From Epinephelus fuscoguttatus (taxonomy: Eukaryota; Chordata; Actinopteri; Perciformes; Serranidae), in the NCBI RefSeq assembly GCF_011397635.1, contig NC_064764.1, forward strand, positions 41,964,955 through 42,028,954: a stretch of 64,000 nucleotides of DNA, read 5' to 3'. The notes under the pieces are model-generated. The model saw only the letters and a list, made by a program, of their open reading frames with translations. It had not been told where the DNA came from and searched no databases. The first letter of the stretch is position 1. Each line of letters opens with the position of its first letter. This document shows, piece after piece, positions 33,722 to 49,167 of this stretch. A program made the position numbers and the translations under genes.

Positions 33722-36700
33722 TCTTTGTGTGATCATAGTGAAACAGTTAAATGTGCACATGCAGTCTTTTCCAGTCTGGATGGATGGATGGATGATGGTG
33801 ATGGATACATTTATGGCTGGGTGTGTTAAATGGGGCTGAAAATTGAGGAGACTCAGAGCTGCTCTGTCTGCTGTGTGATTTTGTTATTTTTGGCTGCAGA
33901 ATCTGCGACATCCATCTCTGAACCATTTTTCACTTATTCTTTCATCCAAGACACTGACTTTTCTGCTTTCTTGTACGCAACACAGACTGTAAACAGAGTA
34001 AACTGTCCCTCTCTCTGTCTCCTCATTTTGTCCCACAACTTGGTGTCAAGTTCATAAGCCCCTTTTATGCCTGCCTGTTAAGTAAAAACAAATCCTCACT
34101 CATCATCATGGACTTTCCACGTCCACATATGACGTCCAAGGTACCCTGGGTGTGTTGGTTGTTGACGTTCTGGGACGCCGTGTCAACTTCAGCCTGTTAC
34201 ATGCATTGTCTGTTTTCAAAATACACTTCTGTTTTCACAGGAAATGTACAGTTTGATACAGTCTCTTTCAAAATAAAAGCACTGCGTCGCTACAACACTG
34301 TGAATTGGTTTTTATTTTTTCTTTAGCCGACACACACGTGGTTACATTTAGCCAACACACACGGCAGCACAGATGTGATGTTTTGATGATGTTTAATGTG
34401 TGTGACTCACCATAGGAGAATTACAAATAGCTGTTAGCGGCTAACTCAAAGAAGAACAGCGGCTGTAAATGTCTGCAAATTAGGAAAACAGAGATTTGGG
34501 AGCTCCTCTGAGCAGACGAGGAGATCAGCCGCCATAGAGCAGGGACAGTTAATGAGTGTTATTGACACATTAATGCCATTGTTGTTGTTCAGAGAGCGCT
34601 GCTAACATGTATGTTTTGTCACACTGAAGAACAACACTGTTGAGTTACATGTCATAACAGTCACGTCTGTCTAAAGCGCCATCTCTGTGTAAAAAGATAA
34701 AACTTAAGATACTGATAGATTTGTTTTGATCTGAGTAAACTGGGGAAAAACTTCTTACTTCTAAGCCTTCTGCCTCAGGAGTTCTGAGCACAAGTGTGAA
34801 ATGGTTTAGAAAACGCCACATGGTACCAAAAACACATCACTTGTTCCTCACCCCAGGGGATAACTTTTCATTAAATCTATCTGAAATCAGTTGAACCATT
34901 TTTGGGACGAACACAAAGTATTAAAGACGTAACCAACAAAAAGCTCTCACCTGCAGCAAGATCTTATTTCCATCGTAGTCCTCTGTCTGCCAGCGGACTT
35001 CACTGATTGGGCTGCAGGGGTGAGGCAGCAGCGGCACCAGCGTCCCGACGTCTCGTACCCTCACCTCCATCACTGCTGACTCCAGCACCACCGGACTCTG
35101 ACCTCGCGGGAGCCTCTTAAATGATAACTGTATCTCCATATCTGGGTTGGAGTACACCACAAAGAAGCAGAAGTCCTCCTTCTTCTGCGCTACCCTCCGC
35201 TGCAGCAGCAGCTTGTAAAGCCGCACCATGTCGGCGTAATTTTCATGTCGGCAATAAACAGTAAATCGCACAATTTCTTTCCCATAATGGACCTGCCGCA
35301 CGGCCCAGAGTGGTGTGCCAGCAGACAGAGTGAAAAAGTCCTGACTGCATGGTGTCAGCGGTAACATCCGCCGGCCATTGCTGACTTTTTCAGTGTGGTG
35401 GTAGCGCCAAGGCGGCCTCTGCAGAGCGTGGTGCAGCATCAGAATCTGCTCCTCGCCACCGTACGCCTCCTGGAGGAAGAGGATGACCGCCAGGGCCGGC
35501 TGGCAGGCTGCAACCGGGCTGCCATTTTGATGGTGCTTGGGCCGGGAGACAGAGGCCCGCTCTGAGACCCGGAAGAGCTGCAGCTCAGGGTGAACCCACG
35601 CCAGCACAGCATCGGCAGCACGCTGCAGGAACTTGCCCTGGCCGGGGTCGGCGATGAGGTGGACGCTGACGAGGAAGGGATCCTGGAGCTCACCCATGGA
35701 TAATTCGCCTCCACACACAACAGCATCAAGAAAAGACAAGAGAGGGCAGAAAGGGCAAGAACAGAAATGGGATGAGAAAGGACACAAAATTATCATCAGC
35801 TTGTTAAATCTGGCATTGTATCAGACAAATAAACCCTGTCACCTGGAAAATACGTAGTTTAACATTCAGTGTAATATCATTTTGTTGCATCATATCTGTG
35901 CATGGCACCAACAGCATCCTCATCCTCACTGTGACCTCGTCACATGTCCACGTTTGGTCATGGACTTTCCACGTCCACATATGGCGTCCAAGGTACCCTG
36001 GGTGTGTTGGTTGTTGACGTTCTGGGACGCCGTGTCAACTTCAGCCTGTTACATGCATTGTCTGTTTTCAAAATACACTTCTGTTTTCACAGGAAATGTA
36101 CAGTTTGCATACAGTCTCTTTCAAATTAAAAGCACTGCGTCGCTACAACACTACTAATTGGCTTTTTTTCTTTAGCAACACACACGTGGTTACGTTTAGC
36201 CGACGCACACACGTGGTTACGTTTAGCCGACACACACACGTGGTTACGTTTAGCCGACACACACACGTGGTTGGGTTTAGGAAAAAAGAACAGGATTTGT
36301 CTTTACAATCTCACAGGAAGTAAACAATGGCCTCCTGAGTGAAAGTCAGACAAACATTATTTGTAGGTCTGTGGATGCAAACTCAGTTTCACATTTGAAA
36401 GCTTGATTCTCTATTCACCCATCCACCACTTCACCCTCCACATCCTTACTTTACATCTTTCCATATGAAGGAAACATGACTTTTTCTGCACGTCAGATTC
36501 ATTCAAAATGAACATAATTCCTGATGTTTTCTTTTCTTTCCTTTGTTTACCTCTTTGTTCACATCACTTTCCTCCCTCCTTCCCACACATCCCTTACTCC
36601 CATCCATCTCCATTTCACTCATCCACATCTTAACTCCATCTTTCTCCAAGTCTCTGTTTACCTTTCTCCCCCTCCGAGCCTCCCTCCTCTCTCCCCTCCA

Positions 36701-39700
36701 CCAGACCCATGTGGAGCAGGGCTCCTCTGTGGAGGCTCATTATTGCCATTAGGAGGTCATTACTGAAGCCCTGAGGAATGTTTCAGACCACAGCAGGAGC
36801 GGTGCATTGAGGTGTAGCCTCCCCCTGAACCCCTGACCTGGAAAAGCTCTGCATCCTGACACAGGTACCACAACACCACCACTGACTCATCCCTACATGT
36901 TACATGTACAGACTCACACCGTATCACCTCATCTCCATGTTCTCTCATGTTCCTACGGTCTTTATCTGACCTCTCGGGGGACTTGTCCTATTTCGTCTGT
37001 GCTTTCAGGCACTTTGGGAAAGGACACGCAGTCTTCGTGTCCCTGGCACAGCCGACTGGTGGCTGCTGCCAGGATCCTTCCATGAAACAGAGACGCCAAA
37101 CAGGAACAGGTTCAGTCTCATGGGTCCCGCTGGCCTTTGCAAAAGGAGAGTTTCTACTTGACCACAGAGGTGACATTTTCTAAATGTTAAGATCAGGTTA
37201 CAAGGAAACGCTGCTTAAAGGTGGCCATTAGAGACGTAACGACACAGAGTGACACACGAGACAGAGTTCACAGTTCGATACACTTAAAATGTTTTCAACT
37301 AAGTCTGAATGAAAGCAAAGTGTGACGGCAAGAATAAATACTTCGAACCATTTCTTAGTTTTTAATAGTATCTATTTGTAAAATGGTGATTTGAGACTCT
37401 TAAAAAATGTCTCTACATTATGGTTCATTTGTGAACTTAGTTTAAATGGGGCTGAAGAATGAAAACACATTTAAGGACGTCCCCAGGATGTCTTTAAACA
37501 GGTTAAACTTGGGCTGGGCGATATAGCCTATAAATAATATTGCAATATTTTGAGGCTATATCACGGTACAGGACATAAATCATGATATTTAGAAATCTCT
37601 TGTAAACTACTGTTGACTACTAAAACACAAAACTACTTAAACTACTGTTACAATAAAGTAATAATAAAATAAAGTACTGTTACAATTAAGCTAGAAAAAC
37701 TATTCTCATGATCAAATTATAGTACTGTTATATAAAAGGTAAATAAAGTTAACTAAAGTACCGTTATATTGAAGTTAAATTAAGTACCATCATAATAACA
37801 ATAAATAAATGTTAAACTATTACAGCGGTGCCATTAAACTGAGGATTTACTCAACAGTCGTACTGTGTATCCTGCACCACCTTGAATGCTCACACACTAT
37901 CGAGGAGACAGTGGTCTTGTGTCAGTGTGCGTCAGACGCTTAAAAAATGACATGACAGTTTATATTTGATGTTTGATGCCTTCATTTTGTAAATCGTGGA
38001 ACAAGCCAAGATACATCAGGCATAATCGATATATATCGCCCACTGCTAGATTAAGCTGATGGCAATAGGTTAGTGAAGATGGCGGACGCAGCAGCTCTTG
38101 GCTCTCCTAATTTCGTTGTACTTGTTCCTGAATTTGTAGTACTTGTACAACGACAACGGCTTTCTATTCAAATTTTGTCTTTAAAGATGTCAGTTTTATA
38201 TTTCAGATTTAAAAAATAAAAATAAAATCAGTGTCAGAATTTTCAGGCTGCAGCTGAGACTTGAGTTTATAGTGTTAATACTGATGTAATTTCACAGCCT
38301 CTGGTTTGTGTAAATGAAGGAAATTAGAGAATTGAAAAAAATGAATAGACCCTCAATTCAGATAATGAAACTCTTTAACTTCTATTAGTTAGAACTGAAA
38401 CTAAACCTGAATAGATGGAGTGAGGGGATTTGAGAAGAAAGCAGATTTAACGTTGGATTACGATTCAATAAAACAGTCAAACCCAACTTCAACACAAAGT
38501 GTCCTCGTGTGGCTGAGGAGATAAATACAGCAGGATCAAGAACTGCAGCTTTAAGCTGGATGCCAGGGCACAGACGTCCTGATGCCGCACACGCGCGCAC
38601 GCACACACACACACACACACTGGGCACCATGCTTATTAACGACTGCCTGATTGATCCCATTAGAATCAATGTCTGTCTCCCTAACATGTAGCTGCATCGA
38701 GACACCAAACACGGGGATGATAGGGATCTTTAAGGGTATTTACTGTCCAGCACATCGGACTGTCACACAGACGGCTTCATTTCTCTGCAGTACGATACAC
38801 ACAGTTCCCACAGCGTCGACTTCTGCCTCGTTACAACTGATGACAAACAGTAAAGCAAACAGAGCCGCAGAAAGCGAGATGTCGTCATAAACTCACTCTT
38901 TTACATTTCCATTCCACTCCTTTTATTTAGCCTTTTCTTTTTGTTTGTTTACTTGGCTTGTCTCTAACTTTTCTTTCTTCTCCTCCACTCCTCCTTTATC
39001 TCATGTCTCATCCATCTAAAGTTCCTGGGAGTCGGTAACTAAACTGACTCAGGGATTAAAGAAGAATCGAGGTCAGGATCGAGGCCACAGACAATCTGAG
39101 GTCCACACCCTCGTTTATTTCTGTCTGATCGCATTAGAATCAGAAAATATCTCCTGAGCATCAAACTGACATCCAGACCAAAACCACTATTTGAACCACG
39201 TGGATGATTGGTGTCCAATTGGATATTTAAAATCCTTCAAAGAAACCTGAACCATTGCCTTCAACAATGTCAGTGCCAACATTTAAAAATCATACATGCA
39301 ACTAATGCCTGCCGTACACCACAAGACTTTGACGAGACTTTTAACAGACTCAAGTGTGACATGTAAAGACAGTGTGTGTTTTCAGTAACACACTGTAAGA
39401 TTTTTGCATGATCTTACAGAGTCATTAACTGCAAGACTACAACTAGATTCTTCTTGAGATCCTGCTCTTGGTGCTGAACATTACACCAAACTCCTTTTTA
39501 AGAAATATGACGTATTAAGAACTCCTTACATGTCCACAAAAACACTTAACTGTAGAGACACGAGATAAAAGGCGTCATATGTCGACAGAATTCTTGTCAG
39601 TTCAGCACCATTTTTATCCATAAAGAGAAACAGTATTTTTTTGGATTTTGTTGCTTCAACTCGCTGCTATTTTAGTGGCTGCATGAATGAGAGGGGTGCT

Positions 39701-41607
39701 GAGGACAGAAGACAGCTGGACCATGTGGTGCGTACGGCTTCAAGAATTACTGGACCACCATTATCGGAAATCTACAAAAGAAGATCCTTAAAGTTTTAAA
39801 GACACGTCTGACCCGACGAACAACCTTTTTAATTTCCTTCCTTCTTACAAAAGATTAAGAAGCATTAAGAGCAGAACATCCAGGTTCCAATAACGGCACA
39901 TCCTGAAGCTGACGCTGTCCGCCTCCTTAACGTTACAAACAGCAGGTTAAAGACTTGTGCATTAGGACAGATTTTTAAATGCACTTGTACCACTTTATCT
40001 AGACCAGGGGTCAGAAACCTCTACTAAGAGCCATTTTTGACCAAAAATAATTAAAAGAAATCTGTGTGGGGCTGCAAAGCATATTTGAGACTTATAGTGA
40101 AGGTAACACAGAATATGAAGTCTAAATGAGCACAAGGTGGCGACTGTGCAGGGCGCTCTTTATGATTATTTGGTACTTTTTGCAGAGCTGCAGTGAAAGC
40201 AAACTACTCCACTACCAACACATGACTAAATTCTCTATTTTATTCCAAGACTTTTTACTTTTTTGGATTTGGCATCCACAGCTAACCTGCTAAGAAGACT
40301 CAAGACGAGCCACTGCTATAGAGGTTTGGCAAAATTTCGAGGAATGGTGGCAGCCAGTCGATGGATTTTAGTTGTTGAAATGCTAAAATGTTTTTTTTTT
40401 TGTTAAATAGGGTTCACATTTTCACAGTTAGAGTGTAAGGATTTCTTTAGGCCTACAACACTGATAAATGAAAATGTTAAAAAAAAAAAAAAGATTGCCT
40501 ACCCCTGATCCAGGTGCTAGTTTATTCAAGTATGATGCTTTTATGTGTTGGATCGAATTTTACCCATTTGTTTATTATGGTTATTTTATACATATGGAGA
40601 TTACCTATCTGTTTTTTATTTTTGCTTAATGTATTACATGCTTTATGAGTGAGGGATCGTGCTTTATTTGTCTAAGTGAGCTCTCAGACACAAATTACAA
40701 TCATACTGATATGGCAGTTAAGTATGGACTTTAATCTTTTGGGGTAACTACAGCATTTTACAGCTGGTTGGTGGTTGTTGGATTCATCCACCACCCCTGT
40801 TGTCCCACTGCATTTCCCACCGACGCCAGCTGGCGCCATTAAACAGTAAGGGCAACTGGCCGCGTGTCATGCTGATGTGAAAGGACGGCTTTTTTCGTCA
40901 GTGTCTGACACTGGAAGTCACGGACTAAGTGCTGGATTTCGACGACTTTGGAATGAGACCAGGGTGGTTTTTCCAAATGATTTCTCACTTGACTTCTCCA
41001 TCCTCTCGTTCCAACCTGTAGAATATGACACGGCCACTGATGTCATCACAGTTTAAAGTTTGGGTGAGGAAAAAAAACCTGCTATTTTTTGGTTCCAACT
41101 GAAAACCAGCTGTTCGGGATTTGAATTTATTTTTGGTCAAATGCTCTGAACGGTTCAGAGTTAGATGTGGAAACCAGAACAGAACTGTTTCCATGCTGGT
41201 GGGTAAGAGGTGTTAGACACAGAAATGTTGGAAAATAAGGTCCAGTTTGAAAAATACCAAAGTTACCCTTTAAAACTAAACTTCTAAATTGAGGAGATTC
41301 ACAGTTCCATGTGTCACAGACACAGCAGAACATTCTCTCCGTCACATACAGAAGGAGCTGAGTATGTTATGGAAGACTAAACCAGAAGATACAACTGAAT
41401 ACCTCGTACATTCAGGCTTAAGCTCTCCTCAGCAATAAGCTTTAATGGGGAGCTGGCACACACAAGAATAAATTAGAGATTAAGTCACCCCAATCCTGTG
41501 AAGGGAATGAAGGGGGTTTGTGTGTAAAGCTGTGGGGGAGTGCATCTCTAAGCTCTTAATCCACTCCAGTCTTCAGCTGAAGCTGATGTTCTGACTCGAC
41601 TGTACAC

Positions 41608-41657
<50 letters not shown>

Positions 41658-44600
41658 CAACCATCCCCAACACACACACAATCACCCTGCACATTCAGAC
41701 GGGGCTGTCTTTGTTAATTCTCACAGACTTTTACCTTCGCTGTGTGTTTGAGTGTTAACCAGCAACACATGCTCGCAGCCATGCGCTCTGATGACGACGT
41801 GAGATAAAACAACACGCCTTCTAGTGGCCCCTGCACATATGAGAGTGATTAGCAGCGAAAACTCAACCAAGGTCTCTGAGTGTGTGTGTGTGTGTGTGTG
41901 TGTGCGTGTGCGTGCTCTCAGCTTCAGCTAGCTTGGCCCTCAGTGTAAGTCTAAACAACTGAAGGAGGAAATTCAAAACGGGGCCCCTTTTTGTCGTCTG
42001 GTAAAAAGAAAAAAGTTCCTGCACTCATGTCGGTTGGAGCCGTGTCAGGTCCATTAACATGTTAAGTCTTGACTATAATGTGAAATAATGTATGTTCAGT
42101 GAAGCCTTTCAAAATGTTATACACAGAAGTTTTACTGTGACTGTGCCACGTTATCTTTTCTAAGTCATCCATGCACTTTCTGCCTATTCTAATAAGGATC
42201 GTAGGGGGCAGAGCTTATCCCAGCTCCTGGACAGGTCACCAGACTATCACAGGGCTGACACATACAGACAGACAACCATTCACACTCACATTCACACCTA
42301 CGGACAATTTAAGCCCTGTTTCCACCGAGCGGTCTGGTACAGTTACATGTTTCCGTCTCCACAGTGAAAGTTGTGGATGGTAGCAACAGAAGCGTTCCTT
42401 AGCGTCCCCATGTTTGGTCCCCCCTCTGTTGGGGTACCTAGCACACAGATCTGGTACTAAAAGGTGGAGCTAGAAACCCTGCAGTCTGATTGGTCAGTAG
42501 AGGACGCTCACTCTGGTTTTATGTAACCTCTGTTCATACATCAGTAAACTACAACTATAAAATGAAAGAGAAAAAAATAACTTCATTCACTGGGCCGACT
42601 GCCGACAACTTTTAAGGTGGAACGTTAACTTGTAATGTTACTCAATGCATGAGTTGATGACGTGAATCCATCAGCACACCTTAAATTTCACTGTGACAAC
42701 TTTGACCATCACTTTAGTTTTTATATGACACACACTTTTAGTAATGACTTTAAAAATATAGATTCATTTGGAGCGGATTATGTGAAGGTCATATATTCTA
42801 ATCCTCACTTCCTGTGGGCTACAGCAACACTAAACCCCTGAGCTTGCCTGAGAAGGACTAAATGCACAAAGCTGCTATTTTGAAATATCCCATGGAGAGA
42901 GACTCTCACTGCAGCCTGTTCTATTTTGTTGTGAAAATGTGGGCGTGCAGCCTCGTTCTGTGGACGATAAACCAGGTGCAGACTTCCATCTGTGTCACCG
43001 CTGATGAGGAAATACAGCGAGTGCTGGACGGAGCAGTGAGTGACAACAACCCCGCCCACATTTAAGAGGACTGTCTGAACACACGAGGGTCTAGGTACCA
43101 TGTCTGAAGGCTTACTGCTGGTTCCAGAGGTGCTGGACTGAAAGGGTTTGAGAGTCATCAATTAACCTGCCTGTCTTTGGACAGCGGGAGGAAGCCGGAG
43201 CACCCAGAGGAAACCCACGCTGACATGAGAGAACATGCAGACTCCGCACAGAAGGGTTAGAAGTTAATAAATTAACATTAGTATTCAATATGTAGCCAGG
43301 ACTTCTGTCTGGGGGGCCAGTGTACTGGGTACCCTGTATACAAAGGTGGTATCCTTGCTGTTCGATTCCAGCCCGTGGCCCTTTGCTGCATGTCGTCTTC
43401 TCTCTCTCTCTCGCTCTCCCTCTTTTATGCTTCAAACCTGTCCTGTCATTACAGGCAAAAAAAGCCACAAAAAATAATCTTAAAAAATAAAGATTTAGGT
43501 CTGCAGTAGAAACAGGGGCTTGGGGCTGTGTGTCACAGGGAGGGGAGTGAGGTCAAAAGTATTGAGAGACAGACTGACACATTGTTCCATGAGTACTTGC
43601 TGACGGTAAAAAAACAAATCAAGAACAATATCAGCCTTATTGTTGGAGTCTCTGTTATATGAGAACGGCTTTGAGACATTACAGTGCTGCTGACCTTAAA
43701 GTTTCCCAGAAGATAAAAGCAACGAGTTCAAAATGTGACGCCGCAGTTTTCTGGCTTCAAACTGCTGCTGGTTTGAAACTGAAGACTCAGATAGATTAGA
43801 CAGGTTACGACAGACTGTTGTGGGGAAAGATTAGAAGGGAAGGCTTAGTGAGGCGACCGAGGCCAGTCAGCACGGCGAGCCCAAGTTCATGTGTGTCATG
43901 TGACCTTCACAGACCTGGGTCAAAGCAGTCTGGCTTAGTTAGAGGGACAAAAAGCTGAAGAGGTGCTGTGACCCTGTTTAACTCCAGTTTAACACAAACA
44001 GTGTGAATAAGGAGTTTCTCATGGCCTGAGGGTCACACTTCAGGCAAACCCCCAAATCAGGTGAGAGTTAAAGGGACTTTCAGCTCCCTAAAACTGTGAG
44101 ACTGTATAAAATAAGGGCTACAGTTCATGTACTGTTCATCTGATATCACTGTTAACACCCTTAAATTAAAGCTGAATGTCATCACTTCAGCTTCATGGGT
44201 TCAACATTTTGGACGTGATCCACAGTGGATCCATAGAGAACAAACCCAAACCTGCTGTGCATTATTTATTTTGTTTTGATTTTAAAAGACACCCAATCCG
44301 AAGAAGACACTCGAACTGCAAGACTTGGTCCACAAAGACCTTGAGGATAATTAGACCTCGTCCAACATGTGATGTGTGCACCATTTAACAAGCAGCCATG
44401 TTACAAAAAGTGGAAATACATATTTAATCCAGAACTTAATGTTCAAAAAAAAAAAAAGAGTTTCTGTAGCGCAGGATACACTTGAATGCACCCACGTATC
44501 AGACACTCTGACACAGACTTTTGAACCTGGTTCAACGGTCAGGTTCATGAAAACCTCTAAATTCAATCCAAATGAAAACCAGGGCTGAAAAATGAAGCCA

Positions 44601-45470
44601 GCATGGAGGTGCCAAAACTGCAGTTCGTCTAATGTCCACTTGAGGCTGTCTCCAAAAGTGAGTCAGTCCTCACAGACCTCCAACTTTACAGCAGAAATAA
44701 ACATGTTTACAGCCTGGTACAAAACAGTTTAGGTCTCCGTAGCTCATTGCCAACATTAGCCAACAGTTATTAACACGTTTTATGACAGTGTCTGATGGTA
44801 GCCGCTGCTTCTGTGTTAGCTCATGCTAACCAGGCAGAGATAGCAGGAGGGAAGGGGCTCATGCAGACGGTCCTTAAGCGCTGCATCAAACAGCAACAAC
44901 ATCTAACCATCCGCAATCAGCTGTCGCTGCCCCCCAGCCATCACAAATAAATTCTTACGCTCGGGGAAACACTGAATGCTCATGATAGTAAGCTCTGAAT
45001 CCAAGACAGCATCGCAGCTATTTTGGCAACTTGCCCCCACAATTCATTGCAAAAAACACCTATAAACAGTAACATGCATTGCAGTTTTTTTCAATCAATG
45101 GGTGACGTCACGGTGGCTTCGTCCATTGTTTTATACAGTCTATTCTTCAACCCTTAAGTCATTGCCTCATGTCTAACCCAATGTGCTGGAGCCAAAACAC
45201 ATTTCCAAGTGAAGACGCCACTGTATGTGCACTCAGTGAGCACACACTTACTAATTCATTAACATAAAGAGCCCACAACAAGGCTGACAGACAAAACTGC
45301 TTCACTAAAACCATTAACAAACAGCTGACCGCAGCGGATTCAGCTGAGATCAGCGCCTCGCAGTCCAAACCTTATTTTAGAGGATGCACATTTGGTAACA
45401 CTTAATCCAAGCTGCCTTATGGCGGAGCCTGGAGCTCAGGCTCTACGTTCAACCAGGGAGGAAGCACCGG

Positions 45471-45533
<63 letters not shown>

Positions 45534-48500
45534 GAGCTGTTACGGGTGGTCCCTGATCCATCAGGTGCTATTCAAACTGACTGTGCTGAGAGTGCTTTGG
45601 CTGACATCACAGCGAGTGGTTTGGCGTGTAAAAGGATCCTCAGCACTGTCCGTCTCACACAGACGAGTGCGTCGTCTTCCCCAGAGTGTGAATACGAGTC
45701 TGTGCTGCTGAAAGGTAAAGAGGTAGCTAACGCTGATACCCAAATACCAAATGCAACAAAATGTTAAACTGAGAAAATGGATGTGAACAAATACGCTCAG
45801 AGCCTTTTCTTGTGAGTTAAACGTTGTGCACGGGGACTTCAACACTCCACAACACAAAGGACCTGCACACTCACAAAACATGAAATGTGCATGTATGTTT
45901 CAGGCCCTTTAATGTGGAGTAACATCTTATCTTGATTTTTAAGTTTTAACCACTGATTATGACCTTATTTTATTTCTCCTGTTTATTTCTACTATTTTAT
46001 TTACTTTCTTTTTTATTCTGTGGACTTTTAAATTTTTTTTGTTAGTTTGTTCCGTCCTGTTTGGTTTGCTTTTTTAATAGTTTATTGTGTTAGAGCTGTA
46101 ATTTGCTAGTGTTGCAAAACTTAATGTTCAGTTGTTGTTTAAATTGTGTTTGTCATTTAAATTTTGCCATGTGAAGCACTTTGGGCTGCGTGTTTGTATG
46201 AAAGGTGCTGTCTAAAGTTGAGTTGAAATTAAAAGTTTTAAATATACAACTTATGGAACCTTCATGTGTTCCACCGTCGGTGTGTCTTTGAGTAGTTTTG
46301 GTGAAGGAAGTGAAACTGTGCAGGCTCGTGCACGTTCACCAGTAATCTACTGACTGATAAACATCAGTGTGGGTCGTGTACAAATTTTGGGAGAGTGGCT
46401 TTGGAGTAAGTTGTGTACAAACGTGCTGCTGGTTCTGCTAATGTGCTGCCTGTCTGAGCTGAAATAATAAGAGCAGGGCCTCAGACATGACTGGAGTCAG
46501 GACGAGTGTTTGACTGTGTGGTAAAGACTCGTCATTTACTGCTGATGACTTGAACGCACCACAAAGGACATTATTAACATGACCTGAGACACAGATACAA
46601 CACAAAGGTTCAGTTAAAGACTGGACTAACTCGAGAAGTGATGCTGTTCACCTGACATGTGGACTCGAGTCACTAATTTGATGACTTTAGGCTCCACTAA
46701 AAAAATTTTTTTAAAGACTTGCATCTCCACTTGGACTTTTAACACCAATGACTTGTGACTTCACGTGGACTTGAAACTTTTGACATATACTTGATACCTT
46801 CCCCCATGCCAAAAGATTAAGAAGTATGTTCTTTTACAAGTGTACAGCAAATCAGTTCATCCCTGAATCTATTAACACTATTCATTCCCACCAAGTCAAC
46901 TATTAATTCCCCAAATCCACTTTGTTTAAAGGTCCAGTGTGCAGGATTTACAAGCATCTACTGGCGGTAACAGAATATAATATTCATGACTGTTTTCATT
47001 CGTTTATAATCGCCTGAAAATAAAAATGGTTGTGTTTTCGTGACCTTAAAATCAGCTGTTTATACAGCTGATTTTATAATATATTAGCTCAAGATAGAGC
47101 CATTAGAGTTTTTGTGTTTTTGCGTCACTACTGTTGTTCTCTTACATGCTTGGCCATCATCATCCTCACTGTGACCTCGTCACATGTCCACGTTTGGTCA
47201 TGGACTTTCCACGTCCACATATGACGTCCAAGGTACCCTGGGTGTGTTGGTTGTTGACGTTCTGGGACGCCGTGTCAACTTCAGCCTGTTACATGCATTG
47301 TCTGTTTTCAAAATACACTTCTGTTTTCACAGGAAATGTACAGTCTGATACAGTCTCTTTCAAAATACAAACAACTACGTCAGTACAACACCACCAACTG
47401 ATGTTTTTTTTTCCCTCAACAACAAACATACATTTAGGAAAAAAGAACATGGTTTGGCCTCCACCACCCCTCCTGCCCACCCTACTTGGACTTCTGCCAC
47501 CTTAACTTTCATTGTTGTCCCGCTGCGTTTCCCCCTGATGCTGCTGGGCACCATTACTCAACAAACGGCAACTGGCCGTGTATCATGCTGACGTGAAAGG
47601 ACGTCTTTTTTTGTCTGACACCGGAGCTCACTGACCAAGTGCCAGATTTCGACGACTTCAGAGTGAGACATGGTTGCCTTGGCACACATGAGAAGTTTCA
47701 GTTGTTTGCAGTCTGCAACCTCACCACTAGATGCCACTAATTACCACATATAAAACCTTTAATCAATCTGATAGCATGCAATTAAGTTATGTTACTGAGC
47801 CAGCTGGAAAAAAATAATACCAATGATAATTTTGTTTGCATACAAAAACCTTATGGTGATTTAAAAAAACCAACTCATTGCAGTTACATACCGTTTTTAT
47901 TTAGATTTTTGTAAAGGTAAAATAATTTTATTCTGTTAAAATGGCATTACTACTTTGTGACTTGTTGAGGACTTGAAACTCAAAGATTAGGACATGTCTT
48001 AATTTGGAACTTGAGTGCAAAAACTTACTCGTGACGAGTCACCCCTGATATTCATGACCTGCAGTTTTTCAGCAAAGGCCGATCAGTGTCTTTACATTCT
48101 GTAGTTATATCTGTATGCTGGTTTGCACTGATACCACAGAGTGTCTGTTTTTATGTGGCTCAGATTGCTGACGAACACAAAACAGATTCCATGTTACTGT
48201 ATTTAATTGAATCTAATTGATTTCAGACTCTCTGTAACGGTTCGCTCTCCCACAGTCTATAAATCAGAGCTTCATAAAGCTCCTCCTGAAAATTAAAAAA
48301 CTTTCCTCAGTGTCTAACTGGAGCTTTTACTGTAAAGCATCCATAGGAAATAAAGTGTATCGTCACCGAGGTTATTGATTTGATGTGTCTACAAATAAGT
48401 TGTTTTAATGTCTTACCAGAATGCTCAGCACATTTCGATGGCAGACTATTATTAATTTTTGCACACTAGTAAAGGAACAGTTCAGGTTTGATACCACATC

Positions 48501-49106
48501 AGTGCTCACACTCTTACCGTGAATCCGGTCATGCACATGTGCAGATACACTTCAACATGTTTACTCACACTCACACAGATATATGTGTTTGTGTCAAGGA
48601 GCAAACAGCTGCTGTTGACAGCCTGATCCCTGAATATATATCCCCCTGATGTCACCCTGCGACTCCCAGGCTTCGGTTAACACAACTATCAATCCTGTCT
48701 GTGGTAGAAAAGACTCACTGAACTGCTCGAAATGCTGATGCATATTTATTTTATTCCCTGTTCTGAAATCTTTCTTTCAATCCTGATTTCGTTCTGAGGA
48801 AGAAATATTTGCACAGTCTTTGTTTTGCTCACCATCAGCTGCAGGAGTCCTGAATCCGTCTCATGTTTTTCTCCTCTGGATTCTCTGTGGTGTAAATTTT
48901 TGTCTCTATATCTGCACATCATAAATACATCCTCGGCTCATATTTTAGGTGTTCAACTGTGACACATCGTGCATCGCCTGTTAGTATATATATGTCTCTG
49001 CTCGGCGTCTTTGTGTCCTAACAGTCTGACCTCTGCAGAGTTTAAAGCCTCCTTTTGGCCCAAAAACATTTATTACTGTGACAGCCGACCCCCTCAGTCC
49101 TGCATG

Positions 49107-49167
<61 letters not shown>

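Noticed and set aside
33468..33839. Long frames rich in Cys/Val or His/Thr over microsatellites (also 45475-45767, 48969-49202, 51452-51756)
   Set aside because: They are translations of (TG)n/(CA)n runs and have no other coding signal.
35439..35857. Alternative frames over fam124a exon 3
   Set aside because: Shadows of the FAM124 domain reading frame.
36524..36766. Frame rich in Pro, Ser, Leu and Phe
   Set aside because: Translation of a pyrimidine-rich tract.
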